Shown: positions 24,730 to 34,269 of the stretch, piece after piece
Position numbering within the stretch: position 1 is the stretch's first letter
How the letters are laid out: every line of letters starts with the position of its first letter
Assembly: GCF_900105905.1 (NCBI RefSeq)
Contig: NZ_FNSV01000005.1
Span: forward strand, 5,332,001-5,396,000
Direction of reading: 5' to 3'
DNA from: Rhodococcus koreensis
Lineage (GTDB): Bacteria > Actinomycetota > Actinomycetes > Mycobacteriales > Mycobacteriaceae
DNA: 64,000 nt
Translations under genes and position numbers: made by a program
Notes under the pieces: model-generated
The model's database searches: none
Told to the model about the DNA's origin: nothing
The model's input: the letters and a program-made list of their open reading frames with translations, nothing else

Positions 24730-25891
24730 GGTGCGGATCCTTCGCCTTGCGGCCCACCGCCACGGACAGCAGCATCAGCAGCGCCGCCCCCGCGAAACAC
24801 GCGGCGTAGCCGACGTGCGGGGCGAGGAGTGAGATGACGAACGGGACGGCGAAGCCGACGTAGATCAGGCAGTAGAACACCGCCACGGTCTGCGCGAGTT
24901 CGTCTTCCGGCGACAGCTTCTCGACGGATGCGAGACCGGACCCGAGCAGGATCCCGTAGCAGGATCCGAGAAGGAAGGCCGCGACGACGATCGCGACCAC
25001 CGGCAGCGCACCGTGCGTATACGCGACGACGGTCGCGGCCCCGAAACCCAGCACCCCGAGCACGATGCCGACCCGGATCCCGGTGGCGTCGTCCTGCTGC
25101 GACCACCGTTTGGCCCACGGCTGGATCACCGCCCCGGTGATCAGGGTCAGTGCCGCGACGAGACCGGTGAACGCCACCGAGGTGGAGCGCAGTGACTCGG
25201 ACACGAGCGGCGGAAGCGTCGCGAACGACACGGTCGCCACCCCGAACACCCACGGCGCCCAGGGCGCGATGCCCCACCGGAACCGGGAGGTCGCGAGCGC
25301 CGACAGGGGCTTGGCGACGAGGTCCGTCGCGCGGACCCGCGCATCGGGCACCGACCACACCAGTGCCAGGGCGCCGACCATCAACACGATGTGCACCAGA
25401 TACGGGAGCAGTTCCGGCGCGGGGAGCCACTGCGCGATCACGCCGGCGAACAGCGCTCCGCAGCCGAATCCCGCGGACAGCGACATGGCGGCGCGGCGCG
25501 CACCCGCCCCGGCCGGCGACGTGGAGCTGAGTTCCTTCATCCAGGCGGTGCCGGCGCCGAACGCCATGCCGGAGGCGAGTCCGGCCAGCACCCGTCCCAG
25601 ATAGAGCAGGTCGGGGACGGCGGCTCCCGCGATCAGGACTAGGGAGGAGACGATGCCGACGGGGATCATCGGACGGATCACCGCGCGCCGGCCGAACCGG
25701 TCGGACACGCGCCCGAAGTACAGCAGCGCAGGGATCAGACCAACGACATACGACGCGAGCATCGCGGTGAACGAACCGCTCCCGAGACCGAGATGCTCGC
25801 GGTAGACCAGCTGCATCGGGGCGAACTGGTTGGCTCCCCAGCTGACCGCGAACAGCGCGACGGCAAGGCGGACCCAGGGCGAGAGCATCAT
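24716..25891 (-). CDS. MFS transporter, efflux-like
   Basis: A 391-residue major facilitator with twelve predicted membrane segments. Loop 2-3 reads GRVSDRFGRRAVI and the compact length fits drug/metabolite efflux families (DHA1/AraJ-like). The start is one of two adjacent ATGs with GGGAGGATCGG upstream. Its stop lies in the hairpin repeat. It is divergent from an amidase gene with a 139-base gap; sharing a regulator is possible but none is adjacent. Substrate unknown. Confidence 0.82.
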   Translation of the reverse strand: MMLSPWVRLAVALFAVSWGANQFAPMQLVYREHLGLGSGSFTAMLASYVVGLIPALLYFGRVSDRFGRRAVIRPMIPVGIVSSLVLIAGAAVPDLLYLGRVLAGLASGMAFGAGTAWMKELSSTSPAGAGARRAAMSLSAGFGCGALFAGVIAQWLPAPELLPYLVHIVLMVGALALVWSVPDARVRATDLVAKPLSALATSRFRWGIAPWAPWVFGVATVSFATLPPLVSESLRSTSVAFTGLVAALTLITGAVIQPWAKRWSQQDDATGIRVGIVLGVLGFGAATVVAYTHGALPVVAIVVAAFLLGSCYGILLGSGLASVEKLSPEDELAQTVAVFYCLIYVGFAVPFVISLLAPHVGYAACFAGAALLMLLSVAVGRKAKDPHLTPT

Positions 25892-26030
25892 CCGATCCTC
25901 CCAGAGCCGGTAGCGCGGCGAAGTATCAACTCTTCACAGGTCGGGCTCCGCATTCCTGTGGACACTGGCCGTGTGCGGCGGGTCCGGGGATGTCTAGCGT
26001 CGACCCCTGAGCACGAGCCGAGGAGGACAT

Positions 26031-27392
26031 GTGTGGGGTAACGACGGCAGCTGGGTCGGCTCGGACGCGCGGACGATCGCCCGCGCCGTCACGAGCCGGG
26101 AGGTGTCCGCGAGCGAGGTGCTCGACGACCACCTGGCGCACATCAAGGCGCGGAACCCGGAGCTGAACGCCGTCGTCACCGTCGCCGAGGACCAGGCGAT
26201 CCGGGCCGCCGACGACCTCGACAGCCGGATCGGCCGAGGTGAGGACGTCGGTCCGCTGGCCGGGGTGCCGTTCACGGTGAAGGACCTGATCGCGACCGCG
26301 GGTGTCCGGACGACGGCGGGATCGCGCGCGCTCGAGCACAACGTGCCTTCTGTCGACGCCCCCGCGGTGGCCGCGATGAGGGCGGCCGGCGCGATCCTCG
26401 TCGGGAAGACGAACACCCCGGAGTTCGGGGCCAGCGGCCTCACGCACAACGACCTGTTCGGGTACACCGTGAACCCACTCCGGCCCGACGGCGTACCCCG
26501 CTCACCCGGCGGGTCGAGCGGTGGTGAGGCGGCGGCGATCGCGTCCGGGATGAGCGTGGTCGGCCTCGGCACCGACTTCGGCGGTTCGGTGCGCTGGCCC
26601 GCGCACTGCACAGGACTGCGCTCCGTCCGCCCGACCGTCGGTCGGGTCGACCCCGACGGCCAGTATCCCGGTGTCCCGTCGGGCGATCACCTGCTGACCA
26701 ATCCGGCGACCATGCACGGCACGCTGCAGACGATCGGTCCGATGGCGCGGACGCTGGACGACGCGGCCCTCGTGCTGCGGGTGCTCTCGTCCCGGCAATA
26801 TCGGTGGACCGACCCGGGCACGGTGGACCTCCCACGTCTCGACGTCACGTGGGCACCCGGTGAGGGGACCGTCCCGGTGGACGAGGAGATCGTCGCGGCC
26901 GTCGCCGGTGTCGCCCGGCAACTCGGTGCCCGCCCGTATCGGGGTGCGGCGCTGGCGGAGGGGAACGACCTGTTCGGGACGTTGCGGTCCGTCGAAACTC
27001 ACACCGACATCGAAGAACTCGGCACCGGCTTCGGGGCGAACATCACCGCGATGCTCGCCGACGGGCGGGACGTGGACCGCCGGTCGGTCGAGCGGCTGTG
27101 GGCGCGGCGATCGGAACTGGTGCACCGGTTGCTCGGCGAGATGGGGGACGTCCTCGTCCTTCCCGTCGCCTCGATTCCGGCGCCGCCGCTCGGCGAAGAA
27201 CTGTTCGACGTCGGTGGGCAGTCGCTCACGTGGGCTCAGGCCCTGGCGAGTTGCCGCGCGATCAGTGTGACGGGTCTGCCATCCGTCGTCGTTCCGGTGG
27301 GAATCACGAAGTCGGGGTTGCCGATCGGCGTGCAGGTCGTCGCGCGGCCGTGGTGCGAGCACGTCGCGCTGGCCGTGGCCGCCCGGTTGTGA
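26031..27392 (+). CDS. Amidase signature family hydrolase
   Basis: A 453-residue amidase. The Ser-cisSer-Lys triad is visible: Lys84 (PFTVKDLI), the cis-Ser in SPGGSSGGEAAA at about 162-163, and nucleophile Ser186 in GTDFGGSVRWPA. It should hydrolyse an amide to an acid and ammonia. GTG 26031 follows GAGGAGGACAT. The specificity-determining C-terminal part is not assignable; GatA is unlikely because no gatB/gatC neighbours are present. It is close to the N-heterocycle-type cluster at 28.8 kb and could act in the same metabolism. Confidence 0.86.
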   Translation: MWGNDGSWVGSDARTIARAVTSREVSASEVLDDHLAHIKARNPELNAVVTVAEDQAIRAADDLDSRIGRGEDVGPLAGVPFTVKDLIATAGVRTTAGSRALEHNVPSVDAPAVAAMRAAGAILVGKTNTPEFGASGLTHNDLFGYTVNPLRPDGVPRSPGGSSGGEAAAIASGMSVVGLGTDFGGSVRWPAHCTGLRSVRPTVGRVDPDGQYPGVPSGDHLLTNPATMHGTLQTIGPMARTLDDAALVLRVLSSRQYRWTDPGTVDLPRLDVTWAPGEGTVPVDEEIVAAVAGVARQLGARPYRGAALAEGNDLFGTLRSVETHTDIEELGTGFGANITAMLADGRDVDRRSVERLWARRSELVHRLLGEMGDVLVLPVASIPAPPLGEELFDVGGQSLTWAQALASCRAISVTGLPSVVVPVGITKSGLPIGVQVVARPWCEHVALAVAARL

Positions 27393-27407
27393 GGCGACCA
27401 CGGCCAG
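27369..27407. terminator. Hairpin at the amidase/CoA-transferase convergent junction
   Basis: CTGGCCGTGG (27369-27378) pairs with CCACGGCCAG (27398-27407); CGCC/GGCG inside extends the stem. It spans the amidase stop codon and ends four bases before the stop of the opposing gene, so it may end transcription from both sides. No T-tract. Confidence 0.5.
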
Positions 27408-27410
27408 GTG

Positions 27411-28598
27411 TCAGATCACCCGGTCGCGACGCAGACCCTCGATGTCTGCTTCGCTCAACCCGAATTCGCCCAGCACCTCCGCCGTGTCCTGCCCCAGCAC
27501 CATCGGTGGCGCATTCCGGATCGGCAGGGTTTCCTCGTCGACCCAGAACGGGCTCCGGACCAGCGGCACCTCACCGCCGTCCGGGGTGGCCACGGGCTGC
27601 ACCATCTTCAGGGCCTGCACCTGCGGGTCGGCGAACGCCTGATCGATCGTGTGGACGGGGCCGCACGGGATGCCCGCCGCGCGAATCTTCGTCACCCATT
27701 CGGCGGCAGGCCGCACGGACAGCAGTTCGAGAAGTTCCTTGGTGAGCTGGTCCCGGTGCGCGAGTCGTGACTGGCCGGTGCGGTATTCGGGCCGGTCGGC
27801 GAGGGCGGGATCCCCGAGGACCTGGCACAGCGAGTCCCAGTGCTTGTCCGAGCCGGTCGCGATGATGATCGGGAAATCGGCGGTGTCGAACGTGCCGTAC
27901 GGCGTGATCGTCGGGTGCGTGTTCCCGTTCGGCTCCGCGACGCGTCCGGTGCTCAGGTAGTCCTGGGCCTGGAACGACATGATCGACAGCGCCGATTCGA
28001 GCAGGGACGTCTGCACGTGATGACCCGCACCGTCCCGCCCCCGGGCCACGAGTGCCGCCGTGATGCCCAGCGCCGCATAGATACCGGACACCGTGTCGAT
28101 GATCGGGATCCCGACGCGCATCGGCGTGTGGTCACCGGCGCCGGTCACCGACATCAGCCCCGACATGCCCTGCGCGACCTGATCGAGTCCCGGCGAGAAC
28201 TGCTCGGGACCGGTCGGGCCGAAACCGCTGACGCTCATCACGATCACCCCGGGATTGTCCGCGGCGAGCGACTCCTGGTCGAGTCCCATCTCCGCGAGAA
28301 CGCCGGGACGGAAGTTCTCCACGATGACGTCCACGCCGACGGCAATGCGGCGCAGCAGTTTCCGGCCCTGCTCACTACGCATGTCGAGAGCGACCGAACG
28401 TTTGCCACGGTTGACGGAGGTGAAGTAGAGGCTGTCGCTGCCGTCGAACGGCGGCCACTGCCGGGAACTGTCGCCACCGGAACGGGTCTCGACCTTGATG
28501 ATGTCGGCGCCGAAATCGGACAGCAGTGCCGTGCACAGCGGTCCGGCGAGGGCTCGTGTGAGGTCGAGGACCCGGATCCCGCTGAGCAACTGGTTCAT
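27411..28598 (-). CDS. Class III CoA-transferase (CaiB/BaiF family)
   Basis: A 395-residue family III CoA-transferase. It opens with LLSGIRVLDLTRALAGPLC, followed by LLSDFGADIIKVE and NRGKRSVALDM; the Asp expected as the CoA-thioester-forming carboxylate is in SPGLDQVAQGMSG at about 152. The C-terminal part has AAGIPCGPVHTIDQAFADPQV. Enzymes of this family move CoA between carboxylic acids. It is convergent with the amidase and divergent from xdhC (182-base gap). The acid substrate is unknown; it may activate a product of the neighbouring cluster. Confidence 0.87.
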   Translation of the reverse strand: MNQLLSGIRVLDLTRALAGPLCTALLSDFGADIIKVETRSGGDSSRQWPPFDGSDSLYFTSVNRGKRSVALDMRSEQGRKLLRRIAVGVDVIVENFRPGVLAEMGLDQESLAADNPGVIVMSVSGFGPTGPEQFSPGLDQVAQGMSGLMSVTGAGDHTPMRVGIPIIDTVSGIYAALGITAALVARGRDGAGHHVQTSLLESALSIMSFQAQDYLSTGRVAEPNGNTHPTITPYGTFDTADFPIIIATGSDKHWDSLCQVLGDPALADRPEYRTGQSRLAHRDQLTKELLELLSVRPAAEWVTKIRAAGIPCGPVHTIDQAFADPQVQALKMVQPVATPDGGEVPLVRSPFWVDEETLPIRNAPPMVLGQDTAEVLGEFGLSEADIEGLRRDRVI

Positions 28599-28780
28599 GG
28601 TGGATCCTCGGTTCTCTGAGAAGGAAGGGGACCGTCCGAGAATTGCGGACTCGCCGGTCGATAGCGATGGCGAGAATGCACAAGCGGCCGCTGGGGATTT
28701 CGGCGCATTGTGTGCCGCGACGGCAGGTCACGGCCGGTTAGCGTGAGCTACCCGAAGAAGCACCCGAGGAGGACGAGACG

Positions 28781-29884
28781 ATGCGCGACATCCTGACGGG
28801 CCTGGAATCGTGGTTCGACCGCGGCGAGACGTTCGCGCTCGCGACGGTGGTGCGCACCTGGAAGTCGTCCCCGCGGGCGCCGGGCGCGGCGATGGCCGTG
28901 TCGGAATCCGGTGAGGTGCTCGGAAGTGTGTCCGGTGGGTGCGTCGAGAGCACGCTGTACGAGACGGCGCGGGACGTGCTGGCCGACGGGCGGAGCCGGA
29001 CGGAAGTGTTCTGTGTGGCGGACGACGACGCGATCGGGGTCGGACTGACGTGCGGCGGCACCATCGAGGTGTTCGTCCAGCGCATCGGGCGGCACGACTT
29101 CCCGGGTTTCGCGGACGCGGCGCGGCGCATCCGCGGCGGCGAATCGATCGCCGTCGTGACGGAAACCGGCGACGGATCGCGGACCCGGCGCTGCGTGATC
29201 ACCGGCGACGGGCCGGTGGGCGACCTCGACCTGCCCGGCGCCGACGTCGACAGCGTCCGCCGGCGGCTCGAGGCCGGTGAGTCGCAGGTGTATCAGCTGC
29301 GGTCGGAGACGGTGTGCATGGTCGAGATCTTCGCGCCGCCGCCGCGGATGTACATCTTCGGGGCCATCGACTTCGCCGCCGCCATGTGCACGCTGGGCGC
29401 GTTCGCCGGCTACCACGTCACGGTGATCGACGCCCGCGCCGTGTTCGCGACCCGCGCCCGGTTCCCGGACGCCGACGACGTCGTCGTGATGTGGCCGCAC
29501 CGGTTCCTCGAGACCGCACCGGTCGACCACCGGACCGTCCTGGCCGTGCTCACCCACGACGAAAAATTCGACATCCCGCTGCTGAAACTGGCCCTGCGAT
29601 CGGACGCGGCGTACATCGGCGCGATGGGCAGTCGCGCCACACACGAGCGCCGGGTCGCGCTGCTGTGCGAACAGGGGACGACCGCGGCGGAGCTGGCGCG
29701 GCTGCATTCGCCGATCGGCCTCGACCTGGGTGCCCGCACCCCCGAGGAGACGGCGGTGTCGATCCTCGCCGAGATGATGAAGACGACCCGCGGAACCACG
29801 GGCCTCGAGCTCCAGCAGCTGAGCGGTCCGATCCACCGTGACGCGCCCGCCGGGACCGGCCGTCCGCTCGAGTGCACCGCGTGA
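28781..29884 (+). CDS. XdhC/CoxI family molybdoenzyme maturation protein
   Basis: A 367-residue XdhC-type protein. The N-terminal domain reads WKSSPRAPGAAMAVSESG and GSVSGGCVE (family Cys motif), and the C-terminal Rossmann domain has YIFGAIDFAAAMCTLGAFAGYHVTVIDAR, then AYIGAMGSRATHERR and PIGLDLGARTPEETAVSILAE. XdhC proteins protect the molybdenum cofactor, drive its sulfuration and insert it into xanthine-dehydrogenase-type enzymes. The partner is almost certainly the Mo-hydroxylase at 33.4-37.4 kb. The Rossmann signature is GAIDFA rather than the usual GAGHVA. GAGGAGGACGAGACG lies before the ATG. Confidence 0.85.
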   Translation: MRDILTGLESWFDRGETFALATVVRTWKSSPRAPGAAMAVSESGEVLGSVSGGCVESTLYETARDVLADGRSRTEVFCVADDDAIGVGLTCGGTIEVFVQRIGRHDFPGFADAARRIRGGESIAVVTETGDGSRTRRCVITGDGPVGDLDLPGADVDSVRRRLEAGESQVYQLRSETVCMVEIFAPPPRMYIFGAIDFAAAMCTLGAFAGYHVTVIDARAVFATRARFPDADDVVVMWPHRFLETAPVDHRTVLAVLTHDEKFDIPLLKLALRSDAAYIGAMGSRATHERRVALLCEQGTTAAELARLHSPIGLDLGARTPEETAVSILAEMMKTTRGTTGLELQQLSGPIHRDAPAGTGRPLECTA

Positions 29885-29975
29885 GCGACGTTTGACGGGT
29901 ATTCGGGTCGAGACTTAAGGTCAGGCTTTCGCGCCATCCGGGGCGAGTGTCGGATCAGGTGAGCAGGGTGTTGCA

Positions 29976-31679
29976 GTGACGACGAGGGATGCCGGTAGTT
30001 CCGCTCCCGGGTTCCGCGCAGCCGCCGACACCGGCAACGGGCCTGGTCCGGGCGTTGCGCCGCAACCGCTCGCCGACGTGTTGGCATCCGATCTGCTCGT
30101 CTCCCCGACCCTCGTCGCCGGCGAGAGCGGCACCTCGCGTGAGGTGTCGAACATCGCCGTGATGGCGGTGCCGGGCATCGGACCGTGGCTCCGGACCGGA
30201 CAGTTGCTGATCACCACGACCGCGGTTCTCGGCCGGCTGGTCGAGCCGATCGACGCGTTCCTGGCCCGGCTCGACCGGCGAGGTGTCGCTGGGCTCGCCG
30301 TGCGCCTCGACGACCCCACCGCGCCGCTGCCGGCCGAGATGTCCGATGCGGCCGACGAACTCGGGCTTCCGGTCGTCGTGGTCGCCGACCTGTACTCGCA
30401 GGCACATCCGCTGGCGGCTGCTCTCGCGGAGTTGTCGGCCCGGCAGGTCGACGCCGTGTTCGAGGCGGACCGGCTGCGGCGGGTGCTCGTCGACGTCGTG
30501 ATGGCCGGCGGCGGGTTCGCCGAACTCGCCGTCGCTGTCGCCGCCGAATTGGGCGGGGCCGTGCTGATCACGACACCCGACGGACGTCAGTTGTGCCGGG
30601 CGGGCGACGAGTCGGAACTGAGCCGGCTGGCGTCGAGTGCAGCGCTCGACTCCACCGGGCGGGTCCGCACCGATTCGACGGAGGGCGGGCTCGGCCTGCA
30701 CCGGCTGGGCGACGAGTCCATCGCGGTGTCAGCGATTTCGGCCAACGGCATCGACCACGGGCGGCTCGTGCACTTCACCACCGGGCACCCGCTGCGCAGC
30801 GAGGACCTGTACCTCGTCGAGCAGGCGGCCGCGGTGTGCGCCCTGGTGGTGGCCCGCGAACTGGTCGTCTCCTCGGTGGAGGAGAAGCACCGGGCGAACT
30901 TCGTGCGCGACCTGCTGCTCGGCCGCGGCGGCGAACACGAGCACGTGGTCGCGCACGCCAAGACGTTCGGCTGGGACCTGGACCGGCCGGTGGTGGTCGT
31001 GGTGATCGAACCCGATCCGGTCGGCGAGGACGAACCGTCGATGCCCACCCGGATGCCGCTCGTCGAGCGGCAGGCGCGGGCGTTCACCAGCGCCGTCGCG
31101 GGCCGCGACCAGGGCGCCGCCGTCACCGCACTGGCGACGGAGACGGTGATCCTCATGGGTGTCGGCACCGACACGATGAACCTCGTCCACGAACTCGTCG
31201 CCACCGTGCGCGGCGCCGGCGGCGGCGGTCGCCGGGCGTTCGGGGTGGGGGTGTCCCGGCCGACGGACTCGGTGGACGGCATCCCTGCCCTCTACGGTCA
31301 GGCTCGGACCGCGCTGAAGGTGGGACGGCAGATCACCGGCGCCTGGGCGGTGACGCATTTCGACGACCTCGGCGTGTACCGGCTGCTGAGCCTCGTCGAG
31401 GACGACCGCGAACTCGAGTCGTTCGCGCAGGAGACGCTGCGCGAACTGACCGCGGACACAGCGGAGGCGCAGGACATGCGGCGCACCCTCGAGGTGCTGC
31501 TCGCCACCAACATCAACATCGCCGAAACCGCACGTCAACTCCACTTTCACTACAACACACTGCGGTACCGGGTGGTGAAGCTGGAGAAGATGCTCGGGTC
31601 GTTCACCGATCACCCCGAATTGCGCCTCGACCTGTCGCTCGCCCTCAAGATCATGGCGATGCGCGGCATCAATTCCTAA
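29976..31679 (+). CDS. PucR-family transcriptional regulator
   Basis: A 567-residue PucR-type activator. The N-terminal purine-catabolism-regulator domain spans about 30-150 (LADVLASDLLVSPTLVAG, then GQLLITTTAVLG), a central GGDEF-like region follows, and the C-terminal helix-turn-helix is near 500-560 (LLATNINIAETARQLHFHYN and TLRYRVVKLEKMLG). PucR regulators typically control purine or other N-compound use. It sits between xdhC and the permease on the same strand and is the obvious regulator of the cluster. GTG 29976 has a poor ribosome site. Confidence 0.87.
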   Translation: MTTRDAGSSAPGFRAAADTGNGPGPGVAPQPLADVLASDLLVSPTLVAGESGTSREVSNIAVMAVPGIGPWLRTGQLLITTTAVLGRLVEPIDAFLARLDRRGVAGLAVRLDDPTAPLPAEMSDAADELGLPVVVVADLYSQAHPLAAALAELSARQVDAVFEADRLRRVLVDVVMAGGGFAELAVAVAAELGGAVLITTPDGRQLCRAGDESELSRLASSAALDSTGRVRTDSTEGGLGLHRLGDESIAVSAISANGIDHGRLVHFTTGHPLRSEDLYLVEQAAAVCALVVARELVVSSVEEKHRANFVRDLLLGRGGEHEHVVAHAKTFGWDLDRPVVVVVIEPDPVGEDEPSMPTRMPLVERQARAFTSAVAGRDQGAAVTALATETVILMGVGTDTMNLVHELVATVRGAGGGGRRAFGVGVSRPTDSVDGIPALYGQARTALKVGRQITGAWAVTHFDDLGVYRLLSLVEDDRELESFAQETLRELTADTAEAQDMRRTLEVLLATNINIAETARQLHFHYNTLRYRVVKLEKMLGSFTDHPELRLDLSLALKIMAMRGINS

Positions 31680-31844
31680 AGTTGCCAATTTCGCCGGGCA
31701 CGCCCTGGCAGATTCTTCTCACGCCGGGTGGCTGACGCTGTAATAACGTTTCCCTCCTATCGAGGTGTAATTGTGACGTGCGGCACATCGCCAGAAGCGG
31801 CCCGCCGGCACCCCTGCACCGCCACCTGTCTGAAAGGTCCCCCT

Positions 31845-33281
31845 ATGCCTATCTGGACACTGCACGGAGATGGCAAGACCATCGCACCCGGGGAGGTCGT
31901 CACCCCCAGCGAACGGCTCAGCTGGGGCCGCACGATCGGGCTCGGCGGGCAGCACGTGGTCTCGATGTTCGGGGCCACGTTCGTCTTCCCGATCATCATG
32001 GGCCTCAATCCTCAACTGGCCGTGATGATGTCGGGATTCTGCACGCTCTTCTTCCTGCTCGTCGTCAAGGGCCGGATTCCCAGCTACCTCGGGACGTCGG
32101 CCGCATTCGTCGGCGGCATCGCCGCGATCCGTGCCCAGGGCGGCACGTCCGCGCAGGTGACGGGCGCGATCCTGGTGTCGGGTCTCGTGCTCGCCGGGAT
32201 CGGCGTGCTGATCCACTTCCTCGGCGGCGGGGTGGTGTTCAAGATCCTGCCGCCCGTGGTCACCGGCGCCGTCGTCATGCTGATCGGGTTCAACCTGGCC
32301 CCGGTGGTCGCCGGAACGTACTGGCCCCAGGACCAGTGGGTCGCGTTGACGGTGATGGTCGTGCTGGTGGTGGCGAGCGTCGCGCTGCGCGGATTCCTCG
32401 GGCGGGTCGCGATCTTCCTGACCCTGCTGTTCGGCTACGTGCTGTCGTGGGTGCTCGACCTGACGACCGGCATGATCACGTCGTACGACCCGGTCGCCGG
32501 CGCGGTCACCGAGCACTTCCGCGTCAACTGGGACGGCGTCTCCTCGGCGTCGTGGATCGGGCTTCCGCCGTTCTCCGACGAGGCGAACGGCATCGTCGGC
32601 ATCCACGCGCCGTCGTTCAGTCTCACGTTCATCGTCCTCGTGCTGCCCGGTGTCATCGCCCTGATCGCGGAAAACGCCGGACACGTCAAGGCCGTCGCGG
32701 AGATCACCAAGACCGACCTCGACCCGATGATGGGACGCGCCCTGATCGGCGACGGCCTGGCCACCACCATTGCTACCAGCGTCGGCGGATCCCCCACGAC
32801 GACGTACGCGGAGAACATCGGCGTCATGGCCGCGACCAAGGTGTACTCGACCGCCGCGTACGCCGCGGCCGGGGTGATCGCGATGCTGCTGGGCTTCTCC
32901 CCCAAGTTCGGTGCCGTCATTTCCGCGACCCCCGGCGGCGTGCTCGGCGGAATCACGGTTGTGCTCTACGGGATCATCGGCCTGCTCGGCGCGAAGATCT
33001 GGAAGGAGAACGGCGTCGACTTCGGTAATCCGCTCAACCTGATGCCCATCGCGGCGGGCCTGATCATCGCGATCGGTGACGTGGAGCTGACGTTCAGCGA
33101 CAGCTTCTCCCTCAGCGGCATCGCGCTCGGCACGATCGTGGTGATCGGGATGTACCACCTGTGCCGCGTCATCGCCCCGAAGGACGCCGACAACCCCGAC
33201 GACGCAGGCACCGGCCGTCACCACCCGAAGCCGACCACCGACGACGGAACGGTCCCGGACCGGGTCGGTCAGCTCACGTGA
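31845..33281 (+). CDS. NCS2-family xanthine/uracil-type permease
   Basis: A 478-residue nucleobase:cation symporter with about 12-14 membrane segments. Family motifs include GLGGQHVVSMFGATFVFP at the N-terminus, LPPVVTGAVVMLIGFNLAP, and GDGLATTIATSVGGSPTTTYAENIGV, the NCS2 core with substrate-binding residues in helices 8-10. GAAAGG lies before ATG 31845. It likely imports the substrate of the following Mo-hydroxylase, which argues for a purine-, pyrimidine- or hydantoin-like ring. Specificity is not readable from sequence. Confidence 0.87.
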   Translation: MPIWTLHGDGKTIAPGEVVTPSERLSWGRTIGLGGQHVVSMFGATFVFPIIMGLNPQLAVMMSGFCTLFFLLVVKGRIPSYLGTSAAFVGGIAAIRAQGGTSAQVTGAILVSGLVLAGIGVLIHFLGGGVVFKILPPVVTGAVVMLIGFNLAPVVAGTYWPQDQWVALTVMVVLVVASVALRGFLGRVAIFLTLLFGYVLSWVLDLTTGMITSYDPVAGAVTEHFRVNWDGVSSASWIGLPPFSDEANGIVGIHAPSFSLTFIVLVLPGVIALIAENAGHVKAVAEITKTDLDPMMGRALIGDGLATTIATSVGGSPTTTYAENIGVMAATKVYSTAAYAAAGVIAMLLGFSPKFGAVISATPGGVLGGITVVLYGIIGLLGAKIWKENGVDFGNPLNLMPIAAGLIIAIGDVELTFSDSFSLSGIALGTIVVIGMYHLCRVIAPKDADNPDDAGTGRHHPKPTTDDGTVPDRVGQLT

Positions 33282-33303
33282 TCTGCCAGCGTCAGCACGT
33301 GAG
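33273..33303. other. Inverted repeat between permease and Mo-hydroxylase genes
   Basis: CTCACGTG (33273-33280) and CACGTGAG (33296-33303) form an 8-bp dyad with a 15-base spacer, starting in the last codons of the permease gene. It could be an operator for the PucR protein or a weak attenuating hairpin before the Mo-hydroxylase genes. Confidence 0.35.
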
Positions 33304-33357
33304 GTTTGTCACTAGTTCACGAAACGTCGAGCGTACGATACGGGCAGGATCTGAGGA

Positions 33358-34269
33358 ATGAAACCGTCGCCACTGACTTATCACCGACCTCGGTCGATCG
33401 ACGAGGCCTGTCAGATCCTCGCGGACGTGGCTCACGAGGGAAAGGTGCTCGCGGGCGGGCAGTCGCTGATCCCGTTGCTCTCGATGCGGCTGGCCGCGCC
33501 GGCGCACCTCGTCGACATCGGGTCGATCCCCCGGCTGGACGCGGTGTCGTCCTCACGTGACCTCGGTGTCACGTTCGACGCCTTGACCACGCACTCGATG
33601 TTGGAAGCCGACCGCGGCGCCGCCCAGGTGCAGCCGCTGATCGGCCGCGGGCTGCGTCTCGTCGCGCACCCGACCATCCGCAATCGCGGCACGACGGTCG
33701 GCTCGATCGTTCACGCCGACCCGTCCGCCGAGATGCCGGCCGTGCTCGCGCTGCTCGGGGGCTCGATCACCGTGCGTTCCGTGCGCGGGGTCCGGGAGAT
33801 CCGCTCGACCGACCTGTTCGCCGGGCCGCTCGAAAGCACCCTCGAGGCGGACGAGATCGCGACCAGTGTCACGGTCCCGGCGGCCGAGCCCGGTGTCGGG
33901 ACGGCGATCGACGAGATCGCCCGCAGGCACGGCGACTACGCGCTCGTCGGGGTCGCGGCGCAGGTGCGGGTCGAGGACGGTGCGGTCGCGGAGGCCCGGA
34001 TGACGTATGTGTCGGCCGGCGAACTCGGTGAGGTCGTCGACTACACGGACATCCTCCAGGGCGCGTCCGCGACGGACGACCGGGACCCGTTGTGGCGGAA
34101 TCTGTCCGAGTTCGCGCGGGAACGGATCGACACCGAACCAGACATCCACGCCACGGCGCGGTACCGGTCGCAACTGGTGGCGGCCCTGACCGCACGGGTT
34201 GGGTTCGCGGCCGCGCAGGATGCAGTGCTCGACGGTGCCGCCGTGCACGCGTCGGCGGGAGGAAGATGA
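33358..34269 (+). CDS. Molybdenum hydroxylase, FAD-binding (medium) subunit
   Basis: A 303-residue CoxM/XdhB-type subunit. The FAD-binding motif AGGQSLIPLLSMRLA is near residue 37, and the second flavin motif is TIRNRGTTVGSIVHADPSAEMPAV (residues about 108-131), where TVGGS is changed to TVGSI. The CODH-type C-terminal domain follows. It transfers electrons from the Fe-S subunit to an acceptor. TGAGGA precedes ATG 33358. Its stop overlaps the start of the 2Fe-2S subunit by ATGA. The order medium-small-large matches CoxMSL operons. Confidence 0.88.
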   Translation: MKPSPLTYHRPRSIDEACQILADVAHEGKVLAGGQSLIPLLSMRLAAPAHLVDIGSIPRLDAVSSSRDLGVTFDALTTHSMLEADRGAAQVQPLIGRGLRLVAHPTIRNRGTTVGSIVHADPSAEMPAVLALLGGSITVRSVRGVREIRSTDLFAGPLESTLEADEIATSVTVPAAEPGVGTAIDEIARRHGDYALVGVAAQVRVEDGAVAEARMTYVSAGELGEVVDYTDILQGASATDDRDPLWRNLSEFARERIDTEPDIHATARYRSQLVAALTARVGFAAAQDAVLDGAAVHASAGGR

